A stretch of DNA of 64,000 nt from Pontederia crassipes (taxonomy: Eukaryota > Streptophyta > Magnoliopsida > Commelinales > Pontederiaceae), in contig JAUKPH010000017.1 in the NCBI GenBank assembly GCA_030549335.1, positions 13,477,501 through 13,541,500 of the forward strand, written 5' to 3'. The notes under the pieces were generated by a model that was not told the origin of the DNA, made no database searches, and saw only the letters and a list, made by a program, of their open reading frames with translations. Positions within the stretch are counted from its first letter, which is position 1, and each line of letters opens with the position of its first letter. Position numbers and translations under genes: made by a program. This document shows positions 11,721-25,900 of this stretch, piece by piece.

Positions 11721-11914
11721 ATCGGCGTCGGATTTTAAACCGAAAGTAGATAAATAAAAAAATTTGTTGTGACCTTTATCTGCAAAAGAGAAAAAAAAAA
11801 TAGATTATTCACAAAAATAATTAAAACAATTAATACATATTTATAAAGAATTATTTACACTTTATTTACATCTCCTAATAATTCATAAAAATCAGAAATT
11901 AATTAATAAAATAT

Positions 11915-11932
11915 TCCCCGACAACGGCGCCA
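11915..11932 (-). other. Primer-binding site for tRNA-Asp (element 1)
   Basis: On the + strand the sequence TCCCCGACAACGGCGCCA equals the 3' end of plant tRNA-Asp including CCA, with one mismatch (A for G). It lies 6 bp inside the 5' LTR. Use of tRNA-Asp is known for the Athila/Tat branch of Ty3/gypsy elements. Confidence 0.88.
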
Positions 11933-11938
11933 AAAACT

Positions 11939-13644
11939 TGATGTGTTAGATTTGTAACAATAAAATTTGCTAGCAAGTGCACTAGTCTCTCAAGTAATAT
12001 AGTAAAAAGGAGTAAGAGTGAACGAGGAATACTATTAATTCAATATCTGAATCTTTAAATTAATAAGAGAGAAAAAACATGGATTTTGAAAATGATTTAA
12101 AAGATAAAGAAAATAAGATAAAGATAAGATAGTGGTGTTGAAGTTAGGCCTTAGGATGAAAATAGATCAGGATAAATATTTGAACCATAAAAGATAACTT
12201 TAATCTTTAAAGATGGATTAGAGTCTCCCTAAAGTAATCTAACATGATTAACTTGTGGTCTCCACGACTGGCATCCCTCAATTTAATCATATAGACCTAT
12301 CTTAATTTAATAAGAATTGAAGTCTCCACGACTGGTACTCCCAAAATCATATTAAAATTAAGATGCATTAAATTGGATTCTCTAGACTATTAATCACTCC
12401 ACAAACTTGTATAGATTAATAGATCACACAGACTTGATTCTCCACACACTAGTTATCAAATTTATGTCAATTATTAATTCCAAATAAAATCAATTATAAT
12501 TAGTATAATGAATTCTGAAATTAAACACTCCACAAACTGGTATAGCCTAATTCAGAAATTTAATTAACTAATATAAAAGCATTAAGTATAATTAATAATT
12601 GATCAGAAAAGATTAAAACGAATAAAGTAGGGTCCAAACATTTTCCTTCAATTAATAATCTCCTAAAATAATAATCCTAAAAATATGGAGTTCATCCTAG
12701 AAATTCTGGAGAGATAACAACAAAATAATAATAATTGGAAGAATTACACCCAAAATAGAAGTAGAGCTCTTGAATTGGGCAGACAATCGGGCAGCCTCTC
12801 AGACTTGATCAGGGTCGCGATCAACCTCCAGCCGTCGCACATCTCTCCTCTCGATCGTAGCCTGCAGAGCTCACGACTCGCCGTGGAAGAAAACCTGAAC
12901 TTCAGAGCACGAATTGAAACGATGGATTCTTCACGTATTTATAGGGTGCGGACGGCCTTCAATTTGATCTCGGCCGTAACATCGTACGGTTGACTTTAAA
13001 ATTATAAGATAAACTTGACGAAAGATAAATCCTTTTATTTTTACGCCCAAAGATAAATCCTTTTTATCTTTACTCCCTTAGAGTCTCGGCCGAAACAGAG
13101 AATTAAATCTTGTTACGCCCAAACAATTTTATTTTTACACCTTCATATATCTTGTTACGCCCAAAGATAAACTCGGCCAAAAGAATTTTCATCGCCATTA
13201 CCCCCTCCAAATCTTTGGCCGTAAGGAAGGAACTTATCCTGTTACGCCCTTCGAATCTCGCCCAAAACATCTTTATCTTCATGCCATTACGCCCAAAAGA
13301 TAAATTTCCATTTATCTTACCCCCTTTAACTCTCGGCCGTAACAAAGAATTTAAACTTGTTACTCCTTTTGAATCTCGACCGTAACAACTTGGGTGTAAA
13401 GCCAAATCTCGGCCGTAAGAAATAATTTCTTTGAATTTCGGCCGAGATTCAAATTTTCCTGCGAAATAATTGTCCAAGTTTAGTTAATCCATCCACAATT
13501 AAAATATTTAGAGAATTTAATAATTAAAATTGATAAATCCAGAATTACGATTAAAAATGACTAAAAATGATGCATGCCATGAACAAATTACAGAAAATTT
13601 AATTAAAATAATTAACTAAAATATGTTGTATTTTGCATGCATCA
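11939..13644 (-). repeat. Element 1, 5' LTR (right copy, 1706 bp)
   Basis: Partner of 1223-2935. Its first base pair step reads TGATGTGTT against TGATGCGTT in the other copy, and it lacks 7 bp near 12019. It ends GCATCA followed by the ATGAG duplication (13645-13649). Confidence 0.92.
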
Positions 13645-13649
13645 ATGAG
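13645..13649. repeat. Target-site duplication, right copy (ATGAG)
   Basis: Matches 1218-1222 exactly and closes element 1. Confidence 0.92.
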
Positions 13650-14564
13650 CCCCCCCGGTCGAATGGCTTGTCGTGATTTTGCCACAGAAGTCGCGACGAC
13701 TCCTCTCGCCATTGCTCGAAGGTCGAGTCCCCCGCAGATGATTGTGCAGAGATTCGACAGGAAGGCGAAGCCATGGCCGGACTCGACGATGGAGATCTTG
13801 TCCTCGGAGAGGCTGGACGCGACAACGACATCGGTGACGCAGAGTTGGGCAATGATGGTTGAGGTCGGCGACGTACACGACGAAGGAGATTAGCTGAATC
13901 ACCCTCGCCGACCTTTGAACCATCCATTAAATCAGCTGTTGAATCGCTTATCATCGCGAGACGCCCATTCGACATCGGACGGCTTTTTGGATATGAGGGA
14001 TGAAATAGGGAGGTCGCCCATTAAATTCTTTTCCATATAATTTGCCCCCTCCTTAACTATTGTGGGCCAGCTCAGAACAACCCACCAAATCCTCATTTTA
14101 TACTCAACTATTCCGTGGTATCCGCCCAATGGGCCTAATTTCACCTACGCCCACCAGTGATACATCCTACACCCAAACTTGGTTGCCCTAATTAACTTGG
14201 CGGGCCCCAACAGCTCGTCCCAAGCAAAACCATCTCGGCGCCCTCGGAATCCAGAAACACGCGTGACGACCAAGTTTCCTACCGTCCACGCCTGGAACCG
14301 ATCTCAGCCGTCCAAATCAAATATCCTCTACAATCAACGACTAGAATCAAAGATTCAAATGCGACTTTGTGGCCGTCGCTTTCTCTCCCAAGCGTCTGTC
14401 ACAACAATGGGCCTCATCTATTTAAGTATCGATGAAGGGCCCAAAATGGTGGCATAAAATTAAACCTCGTAGTCATTTCCGCACGGCCAACTCAGCACAC
14501 TCTTCGTTTCCTTCTTCGGTACCGGCGAATTGCAGCGGCAGCGGCGGGAGTCGGCGACGACGAG
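13650..14564 (+). promoter_or_regulatory. Upstream region and 5' UTR of the glutaminyl-tRNA synthetase gene
   Basis: About 0.9 kb separates the Athila element from the start codon. The proximal part is less AT-rich, with a TATA-like CTATTTAAG at 14418-14426, about 140 bp before the ATG. Transcription start and 5' UTR are not determinable by eye. ATG triplets near 14432 and 14447 could be upstream starts if the transcript begins before them. ORFs in 13616-13975 look like remnants of the GC-rich locus and have no recognisable product. Confidence 0.45.
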
Positions 14565-17500
14565 ATGGTCGGCGTAGAGGACGGGGAGGCGACTCCGCTG
14601 GAGTTGTTCCTGGCGATCGGATTGGACAAGCGGACCGCGGAGAACGCCCTCGTCAACCAGAAGGTGACCTCCAATCTCACAGCCGTCATCAAAGAGGTAG
14701 GAGCCAAGATCTTTTTCTTGTCGCAGTTTGTTGTTTCGTATGTCTTTTACTTGCATAGTGGAGATTTCTGGGGTTCATTCTGTTGCGGAAATTTGCGTCT
14801 TTTTTATGCGTTTCTTTTGTGGGATTAATTGCAGGCGGGTATTGATGGATGCAACAAGGCGATCGGGAATCTTCTTTATATGGTAAAATTATCCCTGGTT
14901 TAGTAATTAATACTTCGAACGAGCTGCTGGGAATTATTTACTTTTGAATATCTAAGGGTTTTATATTCCTCGTTTTCTTGTTTCGGTAGGTGGCTACAAA
15001 GTTTCCCGGCAATGCTCTCATTCACCGGCCGACTTTAGTCCAATACGTTGTTTCCTCAAAGGTATTGATTGATAATTAAAAATCGTGAGAATCTTTTAGT
15101 TGTCTCTTATTCGTTGGGTGCAGGTAATGAGTTCCATGAATTAGTTGTTACTCTGGCTCTAATTTTTTTCGGGAACTTTTTATTGCTTACAATCTTCTCT
15201 ATCTTGGTGTCATACAATGCCTAAGTTGGGAATGATAGAAGGTTTGATCAGTCGAAGTTGTTTGCCTGCTATGCAGATCAAGAATCCCACACAACTAGAT
15301 GCAGCTTTTGCATTTTTCACGTCTATTGGTCCTGAAGTATTTAAGTTGGAAGAGTTTGAAGAAAATTGTGGAGTAGGTATGGTTTTCTGTCTGTTTCTAT
15401 ATGCTTATTGAAGCTTTTAGACATAGAAACATAGCTTTTTATGCCTCCTGAAGACTCAAAAAAGTTCGGCCTAGTTTTTTTTTTTTTTTTTTGAGGAGAA
15501 AAAGGATGGCCACCAAGATTTGTGGTTGTTCGGCCTTGTTCTAGATAACTGTTGTTTCTGATTTTCTATTTTGGAGTTGGTTCTTTGTTGATCAATGCAG
15601 GGGTTGATATTTCTGTTGAAGAAATACAGTCGACCGTCACTGGAGTTCTGGATGAGAATATGAGTGCCATTCTGGAGCAGCGCTATCATATCAATGGTTA
15701 GTGCTTCATCGTTTGCATTTATTTACTCTCACATCGGTTCTTTTTTCACTTTTGAACACTTAATTGATGGATAACTATAATTCAATTACTAGTATTCACC
15801 TGTTTCCAATATCTTGTGAATTCTTTGTTGATGGAGGGTAATAATATGTTGATCACCATGCTCTCCTATAACATGAACAGTATCTTGCTGGACTATTTTT
15901 CTGGTTGAAAATTATTTCACCATATAGGTCAATTTTACGTACACGATTAGTAGTATGTCTAAATAGATGATTAAGTGCTAGCTACACAATCATGTGTGAT
16001 ATAAAAATATGTAAACAGAATCAACAATAAATTCAGTTGTTTGAGTCAGCAGAATCAGTCATTTAGCATCGAACTGAAGTTTGTGATATGGCGAAACTTG
16101 TACAAGTAAGGAAATGAAAAGGATTGAAATAAGGAAACTCAGTGGTAATTGGAACAAAAAAGAGTAGTTGAACAATTGACTTCCTCCCTCTAAAACCGTT
16201 TTGTTATTATACATGGTTATTCTCAAGTTTCTGTGTTTTCATGCAGAATCATATGATTCTAAGTGCTTACTGATCCTTGGCATGTTTGATCTTAGTCTGA
16301 CAGCTTTCTGTCATCATGTGGTTGGATAGCATGCTGACACATAAAATCCATAGAATAGGTTCATATAGTAGATAGAACTCTTCACTCCATTGATTGATTG
16401 ATTCCATTAAATTAGGGGTTTTCATTCATTTTTTAGAATTGACCATTCCTCATGTTGTCAAAATCCCCCTTTCCCTATTTTTACCTTTCTTTTAGGACAA
16501 GGCTAATGCTGCATATATCCTTTTGTATAATTTGATAAGGCTAAGGCCATCATGTGCATATATAGTTATCAATAATAGATGGTTCTTTCTGAAAAAAATA
16601 TAGATGGATGGTCGTGCAACAGACAACCATCCTATTTTCTCTCTAAAACAAGTTGACATTTGACCTAATTACAAGCTCTAAGAATCACAAGTTGTTCTAT
16701 CCCCTCCTACTATAACATTGTTGATCATTTCGGTTTTGTTTTACTAATTTCAAATAATTGTCATTTGAATTTTATACAAATAGGAATCTCCATCCATTTC
16801 AAATGATATACTTATTATTTATCTTATAATGATGTTTTTTTATTAAAGTGGCTTATAAATAGATCTTTTTTTCTGGAGAAAGGTAATAAATAGATCTTTT
16901 TTTCGGGATGCGTGTCGACTTGCAGCTGGATGAAACCTAACTAATACCCCCCCACCTGACCTCACCACGCCTCATAACCCGATCTGAACCACCCATACTC
17001 CCGGGCTGTGCCAACACAAACTCTTCTACAACCCCATTTGAGCCGCCACCCCACCCGGGCCATGCCCCCTCCTCCATTGCCCAACCCGGGTTGCCATCAC
17101 ACACTCAATCGGAGCGGGAGCAAGAGCACCTATGTATGCTATCGCCAGACATTCTTCTCGTCAAGCTAAGTGACTTTGCACTGCATAGTAGAATGGGGCC
17201 GCTTTCTCCAACTTCCCCCACCCGACCTTCAGAGCCTTCCCCAACCAACCCGACCCCAAGTCCATTTCGAGTTGCCGACCATGCACCGAGCCTGCTCCTT
17301 TTCCCCCTCCCCGGCAGCCCACCCACCATTCTCTGACGGCCCAAATCCACCCCTTCCTTCACACCCTTACCTCCACCACCACCACCTCGCCTCACTGGCA
17401 GCTGCTCGTCGCCGTCCAGCCCGTCTCCGATGCGGCGCATCCGGTCTGCCCAGCCCGACCCTAAGGATCAGGGGTCGCCAGCGGATGCAGCTCTCCCTGC

Positions 17501-20500
17501 CACTATCAGCGTCACCATCGTGTCATACCTTCCACGCTGCCGGCCTCCATGGAGGGGGGGAGATCCTTACTGGTGGATGCTACTGACTCGCCAACTGCGC
17601 CCCTCCTCGCCGGGTGGGTTGACGAGGAGGTCTGGTTCGTGGCGGACGTTGCAGAGCTGTGCCGCCGACGCCCGCGCCTGCGGTCGGAAGTGGTGTGAGG
17701 CCCGACCACTCAGGGGTGTGACCCAATGACCTTAATGAAGGTCCTCACATGCGGGGCTTGGGAGACCTTGGGAGATGGCGAATCCTTGGCTGATATCTTA
17801 GAGAGTGGGAGGTGGACGTGACTCTTCTTTAGGAGACTAAGCTGGCTGACTTCAGCTTGGGACCGTGGGCCCAGATTGGGGGCTCCTGCATGACTGAGCG
17901 TCTTTCCCTTCAGGCGGGTGGGCGGGGCTGTATCATTGGCTAGCAAGGGGACCTTTTCTCTCGTGGACTCCTGGATATCCAGATTCTCGATGACGGCTCA
18001 TCTTCAGAGTCAGCCGAATGGCGGCGTTTATCTCATATCATGCATGTATGGGCCTTGCTCGGCATCTCTATGCAGCATTATGTGAGAGGAGCTCTGCAAT
18101 GTACTCGTCCGCCTGCCAGACGCCCAATGACAGATTGGGGGCGAATTCAATATCACGTTGGTCATGGAGGATCACCCCGTTAGGCATCGGGGAAGGGAGG
18201 CCGAAGCCGAAGAGTAAAAGGACATCTTTAACTAACAGTCGTTGGTTGATTTTTCGGCCTCCAATTGTCAATTCACTTGAGGAGTACAAGATCGAGGATT
18301 GACCGCTTTCTTGGATCATTGGAGTTAGCGGATGCTCATCAGGTAGCAGATGTTTAGGTGATGGACTGACTGTTCTCAGATCATACCCTAGACGGCTTTC
18401 TAATTTTTTTCTACAGAGATTTTTGGACGATCGTGCGCGAGGATGTGTTGGCTGTCATTCGGGAGTTCACCTACGAGAACCAGGGCGTTGATTGTCTCAA
18501 CCAGTTCTTGTTTTCCTGCTCCTAAAGCGCACCCCAAGAGAGTGAGTGGAAAACTTTTGGCCGATCACCATATCCAATGCCATCTACCTCTTGGTGGCAC
18601 AGGTATTGGTAAATCGGCTCTGGGAGGTCTTGCCAGGCCTGATCCATCCAGCACAGTCGACTTTCATCAGGGCCACCGATAGCTACACCATCGCCTCGGA
18701 GATCATAGCTCATTAGAGGACTAGTTGCTAGGCCTCCCTATGGAAGGTTGAATTCTCCAAAGCTTACGACATTGTCTCATTGTCTTTTTTTGGCATTCCT
18801 TGTAGTTCAGAGGTTTCTCGGATACTTGGATCATCTGGTTGAAGAGATGTATCACATCCGCTTCATTCTCGGTTTTGATCAATAGGGCGACATCAACTGA
18901 TTGGATTCAGCTCCAACATGGAATCCACCAGGGCTGCCAGATGTTCCCAGCTCTTCGTTTTGGCAATCAACGCCCTTGCTAGATGCACTCAGACATCCTG
19001 CGCGGCGGGCCTTTTCAATGGCTTCGCTAATGGCTTGGTTCCTCTCCTCCAGTATGCTGAAGACAACGGTTTTCATTGAGGGCTCAGAGCAAGAGGCTAG
19101 ATGAGTGGCTATACTCGTTGTGTTTTTTGGCACCACGTCCATGCAAAGTTATCCTTCATTCCCTTTGGCATGGTTCTCGAGGATGCAGTCCAATGTGCGG
19201 CCGTGCTTCGCACGCCGATTGGCACACTATTGATCACATGCTTGAGCCTCCCTCTCTCCGAATGGCACATTAGTTCTCGTGGACAAACTCCTGTCATTGA
19301 GTGACATTTTCTATCTTGAGGTGGCCAACTCATCCTCCTATTAGTCCTCTCGGCACTCCCAACCTACTATATGACGGTTCTTCATGGATTCCTTTGAGCA
19401 GATTTTTTTGGCAAAGCTTCGGTTTTCATCGACGAGGTGAAATTGCATGGAGCAGTATTTACCGTCCTACCCCCAGGGCGGTCGAGGGGTTTGGGACCAA
19501 TGTTATTAGGACCGGATCGGACAACGAATTGGAAAATTCTCCGTTTCAGGTCGAGCTGTCGAATCGATCCGACCGGTTGGTCGGACCGGTTAATAATAAA
19601 ATAATAGAATTTAATATTATTCATCAAATTATTAAATTATTTATGTAACAAATATATACTAAAAAAATTAGACACAATAAAGTAAAAGATTATAATAAAA
19701 TTAAACTATAATATTATAAAGTCTAACAAGTTTAAATCATAAAATAAAATATTGTGATCATATTTCTTTAATAAAATAAGATATTTTGTAAGAAAATGTT
19801 AAAGTTTCCTTATGTTTCCTTGATATTGATTATTAAAAAGAAAATTGAAATTCTCTCTCTTGCCTAAGGTTTGCCATCTCTCTCACGCATCTCTCTCTCA
19901 CGCATTTCTTTCTCTCTTGTTCCCACCTCGTGACATCCCGTCTCACGCATTTCTCTCTTTCCCAACAACTTTCCTCTCACGCATCTTTCTCTCTTTTTCC
20001 CAAGAATCCCAATGTTTCCTCTCTCTCTAGTTTCCAACGTATCTCTCTTTCCCAATGTCTCTCTCTCCCCTTTGATTCATGTACCAGTTCCTTCTCTCTC
20101 TCACGCGCGCATGCATCTCCCCTTCGGTTTTCTCCATGGTTATTAAAACCGGACCGGACCGGTCGGTTCAACCTGTTCAACCACGAACCGGTAGCTGGTC
20201 CGGTCCGGATTTATTGCAAAATCGGAAATAAAGTTGAACCGGAGAAAAGTTGGTTCAACCATTGAACCAGGAAAACCCGGTTTAGTATTTAAAGTGAAAA
20301 AATAAGAAAATAAAAGTTAAAATAGGAAATAAAAAGGTGGAAAGGAATGTAAAAAATAGGAAAGTATTTGAATTGAGAATTGATATAAATTAAAACGAAA
20401 ATAAATGTGAAAATTTAATTGGAGAGAGGAATTCATGAAAATAAAAAAGGAAATAGTAATAATTTTTAAAATGAAAATTAATATTCTTTCCTTGTTATGA

Positions 20501-22956
20501 GTAGAAGAGATAAAATACTCATAAAATTAATAACTTAAAGTTTTTTATATGAATATAATTTTTTAAATATCTATGTATTATAAAAGGAAATTAATATGGA
20601 AATTGATAAGGAGAGAACAATTAATGGAAATAGAAAAATAAAATTATTAAACTAAAAGTAAAGAAACAAATAAAAATACTCTTGAACAATAAAATAAAAG
20701 AATTAATATAATATATCAATAATAACTCTTTTTTATGAATATTGAAATTTATTTATTATATTTTATTATGAATTATAAGTTAGAACTATCTTTTTATGCA
20801 TTATATAATATTGATTATGTATATATCTATAAAGTCATTATAAATAATATTAGTTTAATAAAAATCCGGTTGAACCCGGTTGAATCCGATCAATCCGATC
20901 CAACCACGACCCAGTTGATCATCCGGTCCGATGGCCGGTCCGGTTATGATAACATTGGTTTTCCCTCTCTCACGCCCTGTGAGTTGTGACATCATCACTC
21001 ACCCGGTTCACGAGTTCACAGTTTTATCTGGATTTTGACCGGTTTAACCCGGTTTAAAAGGCAGTCCGGTTTTAGTCCTCAGATTAAGCCGCGTTGACAA
21101 GCGGTCGACGGTTGGACCGGTCGAACCGGTCGGTCCGTTTTGGTCCGGTCCTGACAACACTGCTTGGGACCTCTGTTGCACCAATTGGGCTCTCCTAGCT
21201 TGGTGGGTCAGGTGGATCATGGGGCTTGAGGATGGTTTATGGTAGTCAATTTTTTTCACTTGCTATTGATGGGACCTCTCTTGGGAGTTGAGGATCATGC
21301 TGCCTCACGGGACTTCATCTTTTTGGCAGGGTGTAGTGGCACTTGTACTGTGGATATGCCCACTTATGACGGATATGCCCACTTATGACCCCTGCACTTG
21401 GGTACGGGGTGGTGACTGGTCTCTCGGGCCTGCTTGAGGAGGGTTTCCCATGTGCGACACATCCTGATTCGACCGTGGCAGAGACTTGGTCTCAGGCTGG
21501 GGCTTGGACTCGGGCTCTGAACCCCTCTTTTCAGATCGTCTCTCTCAGATCAGTGCGTCACTGAGCTTTTTGCACTTCACCACAGGATTGCTCCTTTTCG
21601 CCTTGGCCATTCCAGCCTTGACAAATGGGTTTGGCTATCTGAGGCTTGATCATCATGTAGTCTCTACCTCCGTTTCCTTCCTGACATGGTGAAACTTCAG
21701 GACAAATTGCCGACTGATCTGATGATCCCGGGTATCATTGAACGTCAAGATCTTTCCTTGTCTCATGCGGTGGGACCGACTTCTCGCCAAGATGTACAGG
21801 ACGAGATGGCCACACCACACAGACACATCGTGCGTTCTATGTGATGAGGAAGAGGACCTTGGACACCTATTTTTTGCATGTCTGACATCACGCGATATCC
21901 GGCAACCGAAGTCTTTTGGGGGTCTTTTTCCCTGATCACATGACTGGCAGTTTCTATGAGTTTTGACCTACAGATGGTGAGCGCCATTGGCGAAATTTTT
22001 GGCAGTTCCTGGTCCATCTGCACCAGCAAAACCGAGTGATATTTTGTGGGGAGTGGTGTCGGATAGAGCATATTGTACACCAATTTCCTTTTTGCTTCGG
22101 GAGTGGGGTTTTGGTTATCTGAGGTACTTTTCAGCTTTTTTGCCGCTCTCTCTTCAAGCGCACACACTTGTACATGACTCCCATTTGTCAGATATATATA
22201 CACATGGATGACAACCACACAACCTGGTAGTCATCCTTTTTCTCCTAAAAAAAAGCGTAGCAAAATCCTTTTCACTTAGATGTCAGTTGCTGCCATGCTT
22301 TCTATGATAAAAAATATTACTAGTTTATGCCTAGAATTATCATAACTTCAAAATTACTTGAGATCTAGTTCCACTCTTCATTTTCTTCACCAGTTGTTTG
22401 ATTGTTCTATTTGACAACTTGCATTCCTGCCAGTAATTATTTTTCTTTATTTACGCAAAAAACTTTTGCTATTCTACATTCCCCTAGTTATTTGATCAAA
22501 AATAAATTCTTGTTCCAGTTGGAAACCTGTGCGGTCAAGTTAGGAAGAAGCAGCCATGGGCTGATGCTAAAGTTGTAAAGGTATTGCAGTTGGCTTTGGA
22601 GATATAGTATTCTTGTCCTATGTTGGTGTTAAAACTATTGTTTGAATTTAGTATGTTAATGCCCATGTGTTTTGAACTCATAGGAAGTGATTGATGAGAG
22701 GCTTCGTGAAATACTCGGGGAAAGGACAGCAGATGATGATAAAAAGCCTGTAAAGAAAAAGAAGGAAAAACCTGTGAAAGTTGAGGTATGTTGGCAAAAC
22801 AAAATCATTTTGTACCTTTGTTATGGATTTCAATTAATCATGTTGGTATGTTTTCACTAATAGGAGGAAAAAAGTGTTGCTTCTACTCCGTTGCCTCCTA
22901 GCGAAGAGGAGATTAATCCCTATTCCATATTTCCACAACCGGAAGACAACTACAAG
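14565..22956 (+). CDS. GLNRS: GlnRS exons 1-8: appended N-terminal tRNA-binding domain and Lys-rich linker
   Basis: Exons 1-8 encode residues 1-235. Residues 1 to about 185 form the N-terminal extension found in eukaryotic GlnRS but not in the E. coli enzyme (start [20 protein letters not shown]). It resembles the tail domain of GatB and helps bind tRNA. Residues about 188-210 are a charged linker ([18 protein letters not shown]) likely to be flexible and to add non-specific RNA affinity. Exon 5 ends in phase 1 at 15696 and resumes at 22519 after the transposon-filled intron. The start ATG is the first in frame with the domain. Confidence 0.93.
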
Positions 22957-25900
22957 GTAAAACACACCTGTTAACACTTGTACACCTCTTGTACATTGAG
23001 TGATACGAACTTTCTCTCTATTGCATTGGCTAACAATTTTGAGGTTTTATGACTTGTCACTTGCTTTGTTATTTCTATGTTTTAGGGGGGGTTTATTGTT
23101 TCTTTTCTACTTGAGGCGGTCAGTTCGTACTATGTTTTTATGTTATATTCATTATGTTACGCTGTTGTTTTTGTTTTCTCCTTCCAAAAGATGGTTATTA
23201 GACCTGTCTATCTTAGTTATCCTCAATAAGCATCCCTTGCATAATTTTTTATTAAATCCTTCTCTAAAGTTTTTTAAAAGTTGGAAATTCTAGTTGAATG
23301 GTTGTGACTATGACTGCACTATTTTCTGTGTTACGAATGATGGCATGCCTATACTATCTTCGACAACCACTTTAGCTGCAGATTTATTTACATTTTCTTG
23401 AAGTTATTTTTGGTCATCAATTTCTTACTATAGTACAATCAAATTTTGGACGATTGAAAGCTTAGTGATCTGAGTAGAGTATTTTGTATGTCTATCCCTT
23501 GCTTGTAATTATTATCAATTTTAATTTTCAAGTATATGTCAAATCCTTTGGCTTTGAAACAAACTATGGCTCAACTTAATGAGGTTATGCCCAATCTTAC
23601 TATATCAATTAAGCTTTCTCCCTGTGGGTTGACTTTGATGTCTTTTGTTGTGAAGTACTTAGGACATCAAGTCAAACACATTTATTTAACCGCTATGACA
23701 AATTTGATAGAACTCTAATTCCAGATACATAGAAAAATTGGTGTGAATGGTTCAAAGTACCATAGTTGGCAAATGTCGTGATTCTATGAAAGAAAGAAAC
23801 TTTTATGGTTTCTCCATTTGGCACGTCAAACTGAGAATCTAAAAATACGACGCCTTCTGAGACAATCAAAGAGAGTTAAGTTATTTCTTGTAGCAAAAGC
23901 CCATCCCTTCTGGCGGGCATGTTTGTGCCGATGCATTCCATGACTTTATATACACGCGAGTTGTTATCATATATGTATCATTTTTTTTAAGGCAATATAT
24001 CTGTATCATTTTCACTGTTTGTCATGACAAAAAGTTATTGTAAAGGTTTGAAATTCTGACATACTCTCCTAATTTGTGAGTTGGTTCTTGATTAAGTTGG
24101 AATTTGACATTTTATTTATTTATTTTTTTGAGAAGGGGAGTTTGACGGTTTAGACGAGATTGTTCTCGAGGATCTTGAATCCTGACGTACTCCGTTTGGG
24201 GGCCTGATGGGAGTTCTGAATATCTATCATCATCTTTCCATGTTTTTAGCTTTATGTTTGTGTTGTGAATTTTCTGTAATTTCCTAATTAAAATATTTTA
24301 TGTGTTAGGTTCACACGGAGATATTCTATAGTGATGGAAATATCTGGAGAGCTCACAACACAAAGGAGATTCTGGAGAAACATCTTAACCTAACCGGAGG
24401 GAAGGTCTTCACTCGCTTCCCTCCTGAACCTAATGGGTATCTACATATTGGCCATGCCAAGGTAGTGACAACTTACAAACATAGTGTGTAGGTAGATTGT
24501 GGTGTTTCTTGTTCTTACCTATTGGTATCAAACAGGCTATGTTTATTGATTTTGGTTTGGCAAAAGAGAGAGGAGGTTTCTGTTATTTACGGTAAGGGAA
24601 GTTACTGATTTCATCTATTCAATCATTCTCTTCTACATGGTGAATTTTTTTTTTTTTTGTCTTCAAATGCAATTCTGTACATATAAATTTCATCATTAGG
24701 TAACCTGGATGACCTACGTTTGCTTTTGTTCTTTCCAGCATTAAAGTTTTTTTTTTTGCCTAACAATGCTATTTGTCATATGTGTGTGTATATATATTTA
24801 CATATATCGAGAGGCTATTTATTCTTTATTGAAGAACAGTAAATGTGCATTCATTTAAGGTAAATGTGCATTCTGTTAGTGTTGCATTGACTATAACTTC
24901 TTGAGTTTACATTCCTGCACATGCCCTGTTGGCGCTTCAGCCATATTTATGCTTTTGCTAGTAGTGTTTATGTTGGTTTCTGAAATTTAGATTCGATGAT
25001 ACAAATCCCGAAGCTGAAAAACAAGAATACATAGATCACATCCAAGAAATTGTACAGTGGATGGGTTGGGAGCCTTTCAAGGTATGGTAGTCTTGAGTTC
25101 ACTCTATCTAGACTTTAATATCATGACTTGACAAGTCTTTTCTTTTATCAGGTTACCTATAGTAGTGATTATTTCCAAGAGCTCTATGATTTAGCCGTTC
25201 AACTGATACGTAACGGTCTAGCATATGTTGATCACCAGGTTTCTCATACATGCATTCCTTGTCACGTTTATGATTGCAATTGCATTGCAGCATAAATTTT
25301 TTTTTGAATTAACATTTACCTTATCTTCTCTAGACACCTGAAGAAGTCAAGGAATACAGAGAAAAGAAACAGAACAGTCCATGGAGAGATAGACCTATTG
25401 AAGAATCACTCAAGTTATTTGAGGACATGAGGCGTGGCATGATTGATGAGGGAAAGGCAACACTTCGACTGAAGCAAGATATGCAGAGTGATAACAAAAA
25501 CATGTATGATCTAATAGCATATCGTATTAAGGTAAGCTGCTGATGATAAAATTCCTTTGGGATGTGTTTGACCATTTTGGATTCTAAGATTCTTTCTACT
25601 TCTGCTTCTGTGTACAGTTTACTCCCCATCCACATGCTGGTGACAAGTGGTGCATATATCCAAGTTATGACTATACTCATTGCATTGTGGATTCTCTTGA
25701 GAACATCACACATTCAGTATGTTTGTTCTGTCCATTCAGTATGTTTTGTTCTGTCCAGATACTATCCTTTTTTGCTTTGAAGAAATTGATTACTGCACTA
25801 TGTTCTTTCGTTCTGGAGTTTCACATATCCAACAATAGTGGTTTGTTGTAACCTGATCATTTGGATAATGCATGGTGTTAATAGACTTTAAATTAGCATG

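Larger units (their letters stand above)
1223..13644 (-). mobile_element. Athila-lineage Ty3/gypsy LTR retrotransposon, element 1 (gag-pol present, broken)
   Basis: A 12.4-kb LTR element read on the - strand. Order in its own sense: 5' LTR (11939-13644), primer-binding site for tRNA-Asp, long non-coding leader, gag, protease-reverse transcriptase, RNase H, integrase, a short relic of the post-pol ORF, two polypurine tracts, and 3' LTR (1223-2935). The gag and RT sequences, the tRNA-Asp primer and the TGATGC/GCATCA ends fit the Athila branch. Gag and pol share one frame but are separated by two in-frame stops, and pol has further frameshifts and a stop, so this copy cannot make its own enzymes. 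The LTRs differ at about 34 positions plus a 7-bp deletion (about 2%), suggesting insertion within roughly the last million years at usual plant rates. Confidence 0.93.
16900..22255 (+). pseudogene. Degenerate L1-type LINE in GlnRS intron 5 (sense)
   Basis: Boundaries are approximate. Frames on the + strand, broken by many stops, spell a non-LTR retrotransposon: a proline-rich 5' part, a possible endonuclease segment near 17600-17700, and reverse transcriptase words around 18730-19070 ([22 protein letters not shown]-like, [17 protein letters not shown]). The YADD active site has become YAED near 19050. After the hAT insertion the C-terminal zinc-finger region reappears ([17 protein letters not shown], about 21830-21885). 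The 3' end runs into a short A-rich tract near 22240-22255. It is long dead. Confidence 0.75.

Noticed and set aside
13616-13975. Open frames between Athila element 1 and GlnRS
   Set aside because: They begin inside the LTR on one strand and have no domain. They look like the continuation of the GC-rich flank.
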